8,234 bases of DNA. Origin: Alphaproteobacteria bacterium. GTDB lineage: Bacteria; Pseudomonadota; Alphaproteobacteria; Micavibrionales; UBA1664. The position numbers and the translations under genes are program-made. This document shows positions 1 through 6,164 of this stretch, piece by piece. The DNA is taken from the NCBI GenBank assembly GCA_018969935.1, contig JAGWXJ010000083.1, positions 1 to 8,234 of the forward strand. Reading direction: 5' to 3'. Each line of letters starts with the position of its first letter. The stretch's first letter is position 1. The notes beneath the pieces were generated by a model. That model was given only the letters and a program-made list of their open reading frames with translations, was not told where the DNA came from and ran no database searches.

Positions 1-475
1 TACCATGTACGGCGAGATGGCCCGCCTCCTTGAACGCGCAGGCCCCGGCGAAGACGGGCAGGGAAGTATCAGCGGTATTTTCACCGTGCTGGTTGAAGGT
101 GACGATATGAACGAGCCTGTGGCTGACGCCGTGCGCGGGATTGTTGATGGGCATATTGTGATGGACCGCGCGATTGCCGATCGCGGGCGTTACCCTGCCA
201 TCGATATCCTTAAATCCGTTTCGCGTTCCATGCCTGCATGCCAGACCAAGGAACAGTGGGACGCTGTTAAACGCGCCAAGCAAATGATTACCACCTACGA
301 AGATATGGCGGAGCTGATACGCCTTGGCGCTTACCGCAAAGGCGCGGACCCAAAGGTAGACGAGGCTGTAAAATATTATCCCGCCATCGAGGAGTTTCTG
401 GCGCAGATGAAATCGGATCGCAGTTCGCTAGATGAAGGTTTCAAGCGCCTGCGCAAAATACTGGACATGGGGTGA
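1..475 (+). CDS. fliI: Flagellum-specific ATPase FliI, C-terminal part (5' end outside window)
   Basis: This is the C-terminal third of the ATPase that energises the flagellar type III export apparatus at the cytoplasmic face of the basal body, where it works with FliH and FliJ. About 157 residues are present, against roughly 440 for a full FliI, and the reading frame is open to the left edge (base 2 is the first base of a codon). The recognisable blocks are RLLERAGPG near the start, LVEGDDMNEPVADAVRGI, then GHIVMDR and RGRYPAIDILKSVSR, which are hallmark FliI/F1-beta-like segments around the nucleotide pocket. The Walker A and B motifs lie outside the window. The last third is helical and resembles the FliI C-terminal domain. 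The gene ends with two consecutive in-frame stops (TGA at 473, TAG at 476), and fliJ starts 6 bases later, so the two are surely co-transcribed. Confidence 0.95.
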   Translation, partial: TMYGEMARLLERAGPGEDGQGSISGIFTVLVEGDDMNEPVADAVRGIVDGHIVMDRAIADRGRYPAIDILKSVSRSMPACQTKEQWDAVKRAKQMITTYEDMAELIRLGAYRKGADPKVDEAVKYYPAIEEFLAQMKSDRSSLDEGFKRLRKILDMG

Positions 476-481
476 TAGCGC

Positions 482-955
482 ATGGCCGACTTGCAGCCGC
501 TTATCCGGTACCAGAAGTTCCAGCTTGAGGAAAAGCAGCGGTTTATCGCCCGCCTGTATGCCGAGGCCGAGAAAGTTTACAACCACAAGGAACGTTTGCT
601 GAATGATGTTATCAACGAACGGAAGTTTGTCGATACATCGACCGACCCCCGCGTTATCACAGGATTCCTGACCTATCAGAACAAGATGAAAAAGCGCATC
701 GAGCTTGCGAATGTCGAGATTGGCCGTATTGAAGCGCGCCTTGATGTTGCCCGTGACGATTTGCGCGAGCATTTTACCGAACTTAAAAAATTTGAAATTG
801 TGCAGCGCCGCCGCCTAGAACGCCACCGCCGCGAGCTTGAAAAACGCGAGATGGCGTTGTTCGATGCTGTCGCTATCGAGGGCTTCTACCGCCGCCTTGA
901 GGAAGAAGCGCGCGAGCGCCATACGCTTTTCAACGAAGGCGCACATGCGCATTAG
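482..955 (+). CDS. fliJ: Flagellar export protein FliJ
   Basis: This 157-residue protein has the size and composition of FliJ, the soluble coiled-coil component that sits in the central hole of the FliI hexamer and links it to FlhA. Almost the whole chain is charged helix: residues about 10-45 and 65-145 are rich in Glu, Lys and Arg with regular hydrophobic spacing, as in an antiparallel two-helix coiled coil. Examples are EEKQRFIARLYAEAEKVY and RRRLERHRRELEKRE. The chosen ATG is preceded by a GGGGTG stretch (469-474) at 7 bases. Its position directly after fliI is the usual arrangement and supports the call more than sequence identity, because FliJ proteins diverge strongly. Its last 11 bases overlap the start of the following lipoprotein gene, suggesting translational coupling. 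Confidence 0.9.
   Translation: MADLQPLIRYQKFQLEEKQRFIARLYAEAEKVYNHKERLLNDVINERKFVDTSTDPRVITGFLTYQNKMKKRIELANVEIGRIEARLDVARDDLREHFTELKKFEIVQRRRLERHRRELEKREMALFDAVAIEGFYRRLEEEARERHTLFNEGAHAH
935..939 (+). promoter_or_regulatory. Ribosome binding site inside the fliJ 3' end
   Basis: GAAGG lies 5 bases before the ATG at 945. It supports that ATG, rather than the in-frame ATG at 837 deep inside fliJ, as the start of the lipoprotein gene. Confidence 0.6.
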
Positions 956-1613
956 GCGTGCTATTTTATGCAGCCTCGTCATGCTGCTAGCCGCTTGCGG
1001 TGAGGAGCCTGTGAAGGATACGGCTATCGATAAAGCCGTGGTGCTTGAGCTGTTTACAAGCAAGCGCTGCGAGGATTGCGTGGAGGCAGACGCATTTTTG
1101 AAAAAGCTTGCCGATAACCCGAGCGTGATTGCACTGGCCTGCCATGTCAGTACCCATGACAACGCATCGGGCCGCGATGAATTCGCGCTTGATGAATGCG
1201 GTACAAGGCAAAAAACATACGAGCAATACCACAACAGGGGTACGTTTACGCCTCAGGTTATCGTCAATGGCGGCGAGGCGCTGATAGGCACACGGCAAAA
1301 AGCCATTATGGATGCCGTATCCAAAGTGCACGGCGTTAAAAAAATGTACCTGAGTATGATGGGCTTGCGGGTTAGCGTATCGCTGCTCAACAGCTTTGGG
1401 GCGGGTGATTATTTTTTGACGTTGTACGGGGTCAAGCGCGGAGGCGAGAATACGCCCAATCTGGTGACGCAGCTTGTGCCGTTGGGCCCCTGGAAGGGTG
1501 ACGGGCGCGGCATTACAACAGACCTTACAACTGATGCCGATGGCGCTGTACTGGTTGTGCAGGAAACGGCATCAGGCCGCATTGTGGGTGCGGGGCAGTA
1601 CTTTAAAAACTGA
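945..1613 (+). CDS. DUF1223-type thioredoxin-fold lipoprotein
   Basis: This 222-residue protein is predicted to be exported and lipid-anchored. Residues 1-18 form a lipoprotein signal peptide: a basic start (MRIRR), a hydrophobic stretch and the lipobox L15-A16-A17-C18. Residue 19 is Gly, and Glu follows at 20 and 21. The mature part opens with VVLELFTSKRCEDC at 32-45, the DUF1223 signature with a thioredoxin-like CxxC (C42, C45). TPQVIVNG at 102-109 follows and would supply the cis-proline (P103) facing it; after that the C-terminal half should be a beta domain. The frame is open further up (to 837), but the signal peptide and the GAAGG at 935 fix the start at 945, overlapping fliJ by 11 bases. 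A thiol-disulfide or chaperone-like role is inferred from the fold; the function of the family is not established. Its place after fliI-fliJ suggests a link to the periplasmic or outer-membrane parts of the flagellum, though it could be a passenger. Its 3' end overlaps the opposing fliK-like gene. Confidence 0.8.
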   Translation: MRIRRAILCSLVMLLAACGEEPVKDTAIDKAVVLELFTSKRCEDCVEADAFLKKLADNPSVIALACHVSTHDNASGRDEFALDECGTRQKTYEQYHNRGTFTPQVIVNGGEALIGTRQKAIMDAVSKVHGVKKMYLSMMGLRVSVSLLNSFGAGDYFLTLYGVKRGGENTPNLVTQLVPLGPWKGDGRGITTDLTTDADGAVLVVQETASGRIVGAGQYFKN

Positions 1614-3612
1614 CCCAGCCTTTTTTGTTGGGATCTGCGCTGAAATTCAGCTGCCCTGCGAAGCCAATACCCTCAAGGGCGGTTGCGTAACGCGTGCGCA
1701 TGCTTTCCCGTGCGGCAGGGCTGAAATTGCGTTCCGAGCGCAGAGTTATATCCAGTTTTTTATCCAGCGAAAATCCGTCTATCTGCATCGGGCCCATGCG
1801 CGTCAGGCTTATATCCAGCACAAAGCGCGTGCCTGATTTCTTTCTGGAGGGGTTTGCCTCATCATCCCTTTCAAAGCCTTTTGAATGCAGCATGATGCGG
1901 TGGACTTCCTGCCCGTAGAGGAAGGGCAGTGTGTGAGTGCGCCATTCACCTTTAGGTGTATCCGCAGCTTCGCGTTGAGCCGCAAAATCGGCAGCGAGTT
2001 TCATGAGGGGGTTGCCGCGTTTTGCGCCTTTCAGGGCATCGACGGTTTTTTCACCAACCCACTGTGTTATATCTGCGCTACGAAGCGCGCTTGCAAGGAT
2101 AAGCACAGGGGCTGTAAACGCCGACGGGCCTGCCTTTGGCAGCACTGCCTGCATTTGGGTGTGTGCCACTTTTGTTTCAGGGTCGGCGCCTAGAACGCGC
2201 AGGGTTTCCTCGATGGAATCCCACGCTTGCGGCATCTGGGTTTGCGTTGACGGGGCTGCCGCCGTAATGGCTTGCCCTTGCGGCAGGACATCAAGGCGCA
2301 GGATGGTTTGCGGTGTAATGCCTTTGGCTGGGAATTGCAGAACCATTTGCTGTACGGACGGTTTGAGCGTGCCGTCAGGCATGGTTGTGAAGGTTGGCAA
2401 ATCAAGTACGGGAAGGCCCTGCTGCGTTTGCCCTGAAACCGTTGCGAACATGACGGGTGTTGCGGGTGTGCCATGCAGCAGGGTCGCCGTTTGCGGGTTT
2501 TGCAGGGTTGCGGCTGGCAGTGTAGGTAGCTGTGCCGCGATACGTATATCGGCCACAGCCAGAAGCGGTAAGGCTTTGGGCGTTGTGCTGATGTTCAGGG
2601 TTGTTTGCGGCGTTGCTGTTTGTGGCGCAGGCAGTGTTGCGGCCTTCAAGGCTTCCGCAATGGGCGGTGTTGGCAATGTTACGGTTTGCGGCTGGCCTGC
2701 AAGCGAAGGTGTTTGCGTTGCAAGTGGCGCTAGCGGCAACAGGATACGTGCAACGCCTTCCTGCTGTAATGCGGGTGTTTGGGGTGTTTGTGCCGTTGGT
2801 AGCAGGGTAACCGTTTTGCCAAGCTGTGTTTGCACTACGCTTTGCAGCGGTGTTTGCTGCAACGTTGCCGTTTGCGGGTGTGCGGGCAGCGTTAAGGTGG
2901 AAGCCTGTTGCGATGTGGAGACTATGGCAGGCGTGTTTTGCGGTAGCGGGGTTGCAGCAGCAAGTGGTTGCTGCGTACTGGGCAGTACAGGCTGGTTGGG
3001 CAGCAAGGGTATGAGGCGCGCAAGCTGCCCCAAGGCCAGTGGCCGCTGGGTTAGTGCCGTTTGTACCGTTTGCTGCGTTTGTGGCCCTTGCGTATCAGGC
3101 GCCTTCAAGGCGTTTTGAAGCGTTGTCTTTAAAAACTCCATCAGGCCTTTCGGGCTGATATTGGGGGTATTGGCCAGCGGTGTTTGCGGCTGGTGTTGTG
3201 CCGGAACCTCCGGCAGGTCACCAATGATGACCTGCGGCGCTGGGATTTCCGGCATATCAGGTAGCGGTAATTGCGTCGGTATTTGAGGTGCGTTTGTTTG
3301 CGGCAGTGTGACCGCGACCGTGCGGGGCGGGGCGCCTGCGGGTATTTGCACTTCAACCGTTTGGCCGCGTGCGGGCGGTTGTTGGCCTTCAGGCAGTTTT
3401 ACATCGATGGCGCCGCGCGGGGTTGCAATGCGGATTGTGCCATCAGTGTTCTGGGCAATCACTTCGCCCTTCAAGGTTACTGCGCGGTCGGTTGTGGCCA
3501 GTGTGTCGGGCAGTTTTACAACTTCGGCGGAAACAACTTCACCATCCAATGGCGCAGCCGTTTGCGGCGCGGGCGTGGACACGGGCGGTGCGGGTGGCTG
3601 GATGGTTGTCAT
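1603..3612 (-). CDS. fliK: FliK-like flagellar hook-length control protein, Pro/Gln/Thr-rich
   Basis: This 669-residue protein has three parts. Residues about 44-102 look like a small beta-barrel (alternating hydrophobic strands, GEVIAQNTDGTIRIATPRG). Residues about 103-460 are low-complexity Pro/Gln/Thr/Ala/Leu sequence. Residues 463-669 are a conserved-looking domain containing FVLDISLTRMGPMQIDGF at 597-614, then KKLDITLRSE and a final Arg-rich helix. That last pattern (LxLxxLGxxxxxxx, strand, then a helix ending in GxGF) matches the C-terminal hook-switch domain of FliK. A long disordered middle joined to such a domain is what a secreted molecular ruler looks like: FliK measures hook length and switches export from hook to filament substrates through FlhB. 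The start ATG (3610-3612) has AGGA about 10 bases upstream and lies 30 bases after the flhG stop, in the same operon. FliK is the best reading, but sequence identity in this family is low, so the symbol is provisional. There are 11 PQT triplets in the chain. Confidence 0.6.
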   Translation of the reverse strand: MTTIQPPAPPVSTPAPQTAAPLDGEVVSAEVVKLPDTLATTDRAVTLKGEVIAQNTDGTIRIATPRGAIDVKLPEGQQPPARGQTVEVQIPAGAPPRTVAVTLPQTNAPQIPTQLPLPDMPEIPAPQVIIGDLPEVPAQHQPQTPLANTPNISPKGLMEFLKTTLQNALKAPDTQGPQTQQTVQTALTQRPLALGQLARLIPLLPNQPVLPSTQQPLAAATPLPQNTPAIVSTSQQASTLTLPAHPQTATLQQTPLQSVVQTQLGKTVTLLPTAQTPQTPALQQEGVARILLPLAPLATQTPSLAGQPQTVTLPTPPIAEALKAATLPAPQTATPQTTLNISTTPKALPLLAVADIRIAAQLPTLPAATLQNPQTATLLHGTPATPVMFATVSGQTQQGLPVLDLPTFTTMPDGTLKPSVQQMVLQFPAKGITPQTILRLDVLPQGQAITAAAPSTQTQMPQAWDSIEETLRVLGADPETKVAHTQMQAVLPKAGPSAFTAPVLILASALRSADITQWVGEKTVDALKGAKRGNPLMKLAADFAAQREAADTPKGEWRTHTLPFLYGQEVHRIMLHSKGFERDDEANPSRKKSGTRFVLDISLTRMGPMQIDGFSLDKKLDITLRSERNFSPAARESMRTRYATALEGIGFAGQLNFSADPNKKGWVSF

Positions 3613-3642
3613 ACAGGCCCCATCCTAGCACATTTTCGGGCT

Positions 3643-4485
3643 TTAGGCTGCGGCGACTGCTGCGCGCTTCAAAGCTTCATCCACGTGGCGGGCGATTTTT
3701 TCGATATCGCCTGCGGCTTCGCAGTTGGGCGAGCGGATGAGAAGCGGGGTCTGGTGGCGGATGCAGTCCTTTACCTTCGGGTCGTGGCGGATCATGCCGG
3801 CCATGGGCGGGGAGAGGCGAAGGAAGTTTTCACAGGCCTTGAGGAGGGTTTTGTAAGTCTTTTCGCCTTCCAGAACGTTTTGGGCCTGATTGATAACGAT
3901 GCTGATGTTTTTGGACATGCCTGCAGCCGAACCCAGCTTGATGAAGGCGTAGGCATCCGTGAGGGATGTTGGTTCATCCGTGGCAACCAGCATGGTGCGG
4001 GTGGCGGATGCGGCCATCATGCGGACCGTGCGGTCTACGCCAGCGCCGAGGTCGATGACGACGCTGTCGTATTCGTGGCTCAGGTCCATCAGCTGGTCGC
4101 GCAGCATGATAAGGCGCTGGGTGGGAAGGGCCGAGAGCGAGGCTTGGCCCGAGCGGCCTGCGATAATATCAAAGCCGCCTTCATCGTAACGCTGGACGAC
4201 CTGACCAAGCGAGAGGCGACCGCGAATGACGTCATTGAGGTCACGTTTGGGCATGAGGCCGAGTTGTACATCCACGTTTGCGAGGCCCAAGTCACCATCG
4301 AACAGGAGGACGCGCTTGCCTTGTTTGGAGAGGGCGTGTGCGAGTGAGATGGAGAACCATGTCTTGCCAACCCCGCCTTTGCCGGAAGCCACCGCCACGA
4401 CGTTGTGGCCGCGGATTATGCCGCCCGTCTGGGTGTTATTGTTGTCTGCGTTCTGCACTATGATTGCTTCATTCATCGTCGTCAT
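3643..4485 (-). CDS. flhG: FlhG (FleN/MinD-like) ATPase controlling flagellar number
   Basis: This is a 280-residue ParA/MinD-family ATPase. It has the deviant Walker A loop SGKGGVGKT at 34-42 with the signature lysine K36 and the P-loop lysine K41. The second block is LLFDGDLGLANVDVQLG at 60-76 (D63, D65), and a switch II-like VVIDLGAGVD follows at 142-151. The terminal segment IEKIARHVDEALKRA (261-275) could be the amphipathic membrane-binding helix. In bacteria with FlhF, this protein limits flagellar number and feeds C-ring parts to the nascent basal body. Its ATG overlaps the flhF stop as ATGA (4485-4482). A second in-frame ATG at 4476 is preceded by AGGA at a better distance of 8 bases, so the true protein may be 277 residues. 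The frame is open far upstream to 4758, but that part lies inside flhF and does not resemble the family. The N-terminus shows no DQAxxLR motif, the FlhF-activating helix known from other FlhG proteins. Confidence 0.9.
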   Translation of the reverse strand: MTTMNEAIIVQNADNNNTQTGGIIRGHNVVAVASGKGGVGKTWFSISLAHALSKQGKRVLLFDGDLGLANVDVQLGLMPKRDLNDVIRGRLSLGQVVQRYDEGGFDIIAGRSGQASLSALPTQRLIMLRDQLMDLSHEYDSVVIDLGAGVDRTVRMMAASATRTMLVATDEPTSLTDAYAFIKLGSAAGMSKNISIVINQAQNVLEGEKTYKTLLKACENFLRLSPPMAGMIRHDPKVKDCIRHQTPLLIRSPNCEAAGDIEKIARHVDEALKRAAVAAA

Positions 4486-5570
4486 CCTGTCCGGCGTGTG
4501 GATTTGGTGGGGGCTGTGGGAGCAGCCCCGCGGGTATTGGCGGTAGTTACCGTTTTGCTGCGCGTTGCTTGCGGCAGCAGAAGCTGGGAAATTTTTTGGG
4601 CCGATAGCGGCACGATACCATCTGCCACCATGGGTGTGTTTGACCCATCGGAGAAGGCGATGCCTGAACGGCCGGCTGCGGCAAGCAGGCCGCCCATGCG
4701 GCGCGCGATATCGAGGCGGGTGGGCATCAGGCGCTGGACGCCGAGTACGGCAAAACAACGCGCCATCTCGGCGGATTCTTCGGCGTCACCGCCTGCGGCC
4801 ATGACGAGTACCGGCTCGATGGTGCCTGAATCAAGCTGGCCCGCGAGGCCACGCATGTCATCGACATCGAAGGGGTTGCAGCCGCCCGTATCGATAAGGA
4901 TAAGGCCGTTACCGCGCGAGGCTTCGATGCGGACGCGCAATTCCTTGGCGTTGCGGGCCTTTTGAAGCGGGATGTTGAGGAGCTTTGTAAATGCTTCAAG
5001 CTGTTCGACGCCGCCTGCGCGCACCGTGTCGGTTGAAATGACGGCGACTTTCTGGCCCGACATGACACCGCGTGCGGCCAATTTGGCCGTTGCCAGCGTT
5101 TTGCCTGCACCCGGCGCGCCGATAAGCATAAGCGCCTTATGTGATTTGGCTGGCAAGGGTGCAAACGTGAAGCTGTGTTCAATGGAAGTTGTGAGGGCGG
5201 AAGGCGCATCCACCATTCCGGTCATCACGGCCGTTGAAAGTATGTTGTCGCTGATATCGGAGGGGATGCCATGGCGGAGCATGGTTTCGGTGAGGATTTC
5301 GTGGACTGCGTCCTCGGCGTCTTCCTCGGCATCGTATTGGAGATAGTTTTGCGGGACACCAGCAGCAGGTTTGCGCGCAGCGCGTTGTGCGGACGGGCTG
5401 ATTTCGAACGCAGGGCCATCGTCGGAGCGGTCGATAGCGGCCGTCACGCGGACGGCCTTGCCGCCGTTTTCTTCACGCGTGGCGACGATGATGGCATCTT
5501 CGCCCAGTTCGTGACGGATCATCTGCATCGCCTCGGTCATGGTCTTTGCATAAAAAGATTTTAGCCGCAT
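4482..5570 (-). CDS. flhF: FlhF, SRP-type GTPase for polar flagellum placement
   Basis: This 362-residue protein belongs to the SRP-GTPase group with FtsY and Ffh. FlhF marks the cell pole where the flagellum is built and recruits early MS-ring parts to the membrane. Residues 1-44 are the typical FlhF opening (MRLKSFYAKTMTEAMQMI, then ELGEDAIIVATRE). A linker with an acidic patch (about 45-90) and a helical N domain follow. The G domain carries G1 GAPGAGKT at 151-158, DTVRAGGVEQL at 181-191, G3 DTGG at 227-230 and G4 TRLD at 284-287. The canonical forms are DTYRIGAVEQL, DTAGR and TKLD, so three elements deviate. The loop AAGGDAEESAEMAR (258-271) resembles what I recall from alphaproteobacterial FlhF. 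The Thr/Ala/Arg-rich tail from about 335 looks disordered. The start ATG is at 5568-5570, and it is the first gene of the flhF-flhG-fliK-like operon. Confidence 0.9.
   Translation of the reverse strand: MRLKSFYAKTMTEAMQMIRHELGEDAIIVATREENGGKAVRVTAAIDRSDDGPAFEISPSAQRAARKPAAGVPQNYLQYDAEEDAEDAVHEILTETMLRHGIPSDISDNILSTAVMTGMVDAPSALTTSIEHSFTFAPLPAKSHKALMLIGAPGAGKTLATAKLAARGVMSGQKVAVISTDTVRAGGVEQLEAFTKLLNIPLQKARNAKELRVRIEASRGNGLILIDTGGCNPFDVDDMRGLAGQLDSGTIEPVLVMAAGGDAEESAEMARCFAVLGVQRLMPTRLDIARRMGGLLAAAGRSGIAFSDGSNTPMVADGIVPLSAQKISQLLLPQATRSKTVTTANTRGAAPTAPTKSTRRTG
4485..4488 (-). promoter_or_regulatory. AGGA that may serve the second ATG of flhG
   Basis: AGGA at 4488-4485 runs into the first flhG ATG but sits 8 bases before the second one at 4476. 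The first start would rely on coupling to flhF termination, the second on this site. Confidence 0.4.
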
Positions 5571-5581
5571 GTTCAGGCAGC

Positions 5582-5627
5582 CTTTGAACGAATCATACAG
5601 AAATTATCTAGTCTGATTCGTTAAAAG
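5582..5627. repeat. Inverted repeat straddling the flhF promoter, operator-like
   Basis: The arms 5582-5595 and 5614-5627 are complementary at 13 of 14 positions; the inner 9 bases (AACGAATCA / TGATTCGTT) match perfectly, with an 18-base spacer. One arm lies in the predicted -35/-10 spacer and the other at the predicted transcription start, as expected of an operator. The arm centres are 32 bases apart, about three helical turns. There is no T-run, so a terminator is unlikely. The binding protein is unknown. Confidence 0.6.
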
Positions 5628-5631
5628 TCCA
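5603..5631 (-). promoter_or_regulatory. Predicted sigma70-like promoter of flhF
   Basis: On the - strand, TGGACT (5631-5626, 4/6 to TTGACA) and GATAAT (5608-5603, 5/6 to TATAAT) are 17 bases apart. Transcription would start near 5596, giving a leader of about 26 bases before flhF. TATGAT nearby (5599-5594) is a possible alternative -10 but has no convincing -35. Confidence 0.45.
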
Positions 5632-5687
5632 GCGAGGCCGAGGCTTTACGGCGATACTTATGGGCAGTGTTGCAGTTCAGACACTGA

Positions 5688-5702
5688 TTAACAAAACGTT
5701 AA
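5688..5702 (-). promoter_or_regulatory. CtrA-type box TTAA-N7-TTAA upstream of flhF
   Basis: TTAACAAAACGTTAA is a perfect match to the full CtrA consensus TTAA-N7-TTAA. It lies 118 bases upstream of the flhF ATG and overlaps the stop codon of the preceding gene. CtrA is the alphaproteobacterial cell-cycle and motility response regulator. The distance to the predicted flhF promoter (about 90-105 bases) is larger than usual for direct activation, so it may serve another start in between. Confidence 0.5.
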
Positions 5703-6127
5703 CTGGGTGTGAAGCGGGGGCTGTTGTCGTGGCCACGGTCGAGCGTTGTGAAGAAATCGCGCACGCTATCCAGTGTTTTGGCATTCACCATGGGGGCGAG
5801 GTGTTTCAGTACTTCATCCGATTTGAGGCCGGCGTGCAGGGTTTCGACTTCCAGCGTACCGCGGGGCTCGCGCGCGAAGAAATGGGTACGCGGGTCTGAC
5901 AAATCGGCCTCATCGAGCAAGGGCCTTTGGTGCCAGAGCAACATATTCCAGCGGTTTGCGCCGTAGGATGTTTCGGTGATGGTGAGGGTGGTGTTATTGC
6001 CAAGTTCAATATCGGCGTAGTATTCGCGCGGGGCGGCCAGCGTTTTGGCAATATTCCTGACCAGTGCGATAAAGTGGCCTTTGAGGCCAGTTTCTTTGCC
6101 TGAAGCGTGTGTATCCATGCTTACCAT
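5699..6127 (-). CDS. Hypothetical protein, 142 residues
   Basis: I do not recognise this protein. It has no signal peptide and no membrane segment. The N-terminal part has a helix-like stretch (HFIALVRNIAKTLAA), the middle looks like beta strands with TLTITETSYGANRWNMLLW and RTHFFAREPRGTLEVET, and the C-terminal part is helical (SDEVLKHLAPMV, LDSVRDFFTTL), suggesting a small alpha/beta cytoplasmic protein. Two starts are possible. ATG 6127 has AAGGG at 6 bases and lies 37 bases after the stop of the upstream gene, fitting operon translation. ATG 6118 lies 7 bases after a perfect TATAAT and would give a 139-residue protein from a leaderless mRNA. Its TAA is part of the CtrA box. It lies between flhA and flhF where no gene is normally expected, so any role in flagella is a guess from position only. 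Confidence 0.7.
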   Translation of the reverse strand: MVSMDTHASGKETGLKGHFIALVRNIAKTLAAPREYYADIELGNNTTLTITETSYGANRWNMLLWHQRPLLDEADLSDPRTHFFAREPRGTLEVETLHAGLKSDEVLKHLAPMVNAKTLDSVRDFFTTLDRGHDNSPRFTPS

Positions 6128-6154
6128 TATACGCCCTTGGCTTTTATTTTACAA
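6126..6154 (-). promoter_or_regulatory. Predicted sigma70-like promoter for the 142-residue gene
   Basis: TTGTAA (6154-6149, 4/6) and a perfect TATAAT (6131-6126) are separated by 17 bases. The -10 overlaps the first ATG (6127) and is followed by exactly 7 bases and the second ATG (6118). Transcription would therefore begin at or next to that ATG, giving a leaderless mRNA. Confidence 0.5.
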
Positions 6155-6164
6155 AAATAGGGGG

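Noticed and set aside
837..944. An upstream 36-codon extension of the lipoprotein gene from ATG 837
   Set aside because: The added residues lie wholly within fliJ and would bury the lipoprotein signal peptide that begins at ATG 945.
2003..3118. A 371-codon open frame on the + strand opposite the fliK-like gene
   Set aside because: Its translation is Cys-, Gly- and Val-rich without domain features. It is explained by the repetitive CAA/CCG/ACG-type codons of the opposing gene, and no start signal or neighbour supports it.
3271..4347. A 358-codon open frame on the + strand opposite fliK-like and flhG
   Set aside because: It runs across two well-supported genes on the other strand, including the Walker motif region of flhG, and its product is a Gly/Cys-rich string with no recognisable motif.
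4486..4758. An upstream 91-codon extension of flhG
   Set aside because: It overlaps the 3' part of flhF out of frame, is Arg/Pro-rich, and ends where the ATGA junction gives a normal FlhG start.
5660..5899. A 79-codon + strand frame near the flhF upstream region
   Set aside because: It is antisense to the 142-residue gene for most of its length and has no ribosome binding site or family signature.
6128..6164. AT-rich TATTTT/AAAATA hairpin between the two - strand orphan genes, as a terminator
   Set aside because: The stem is six A/T pairs only and no T-run follows; the bases are better explained as the promoter spacer and -35.
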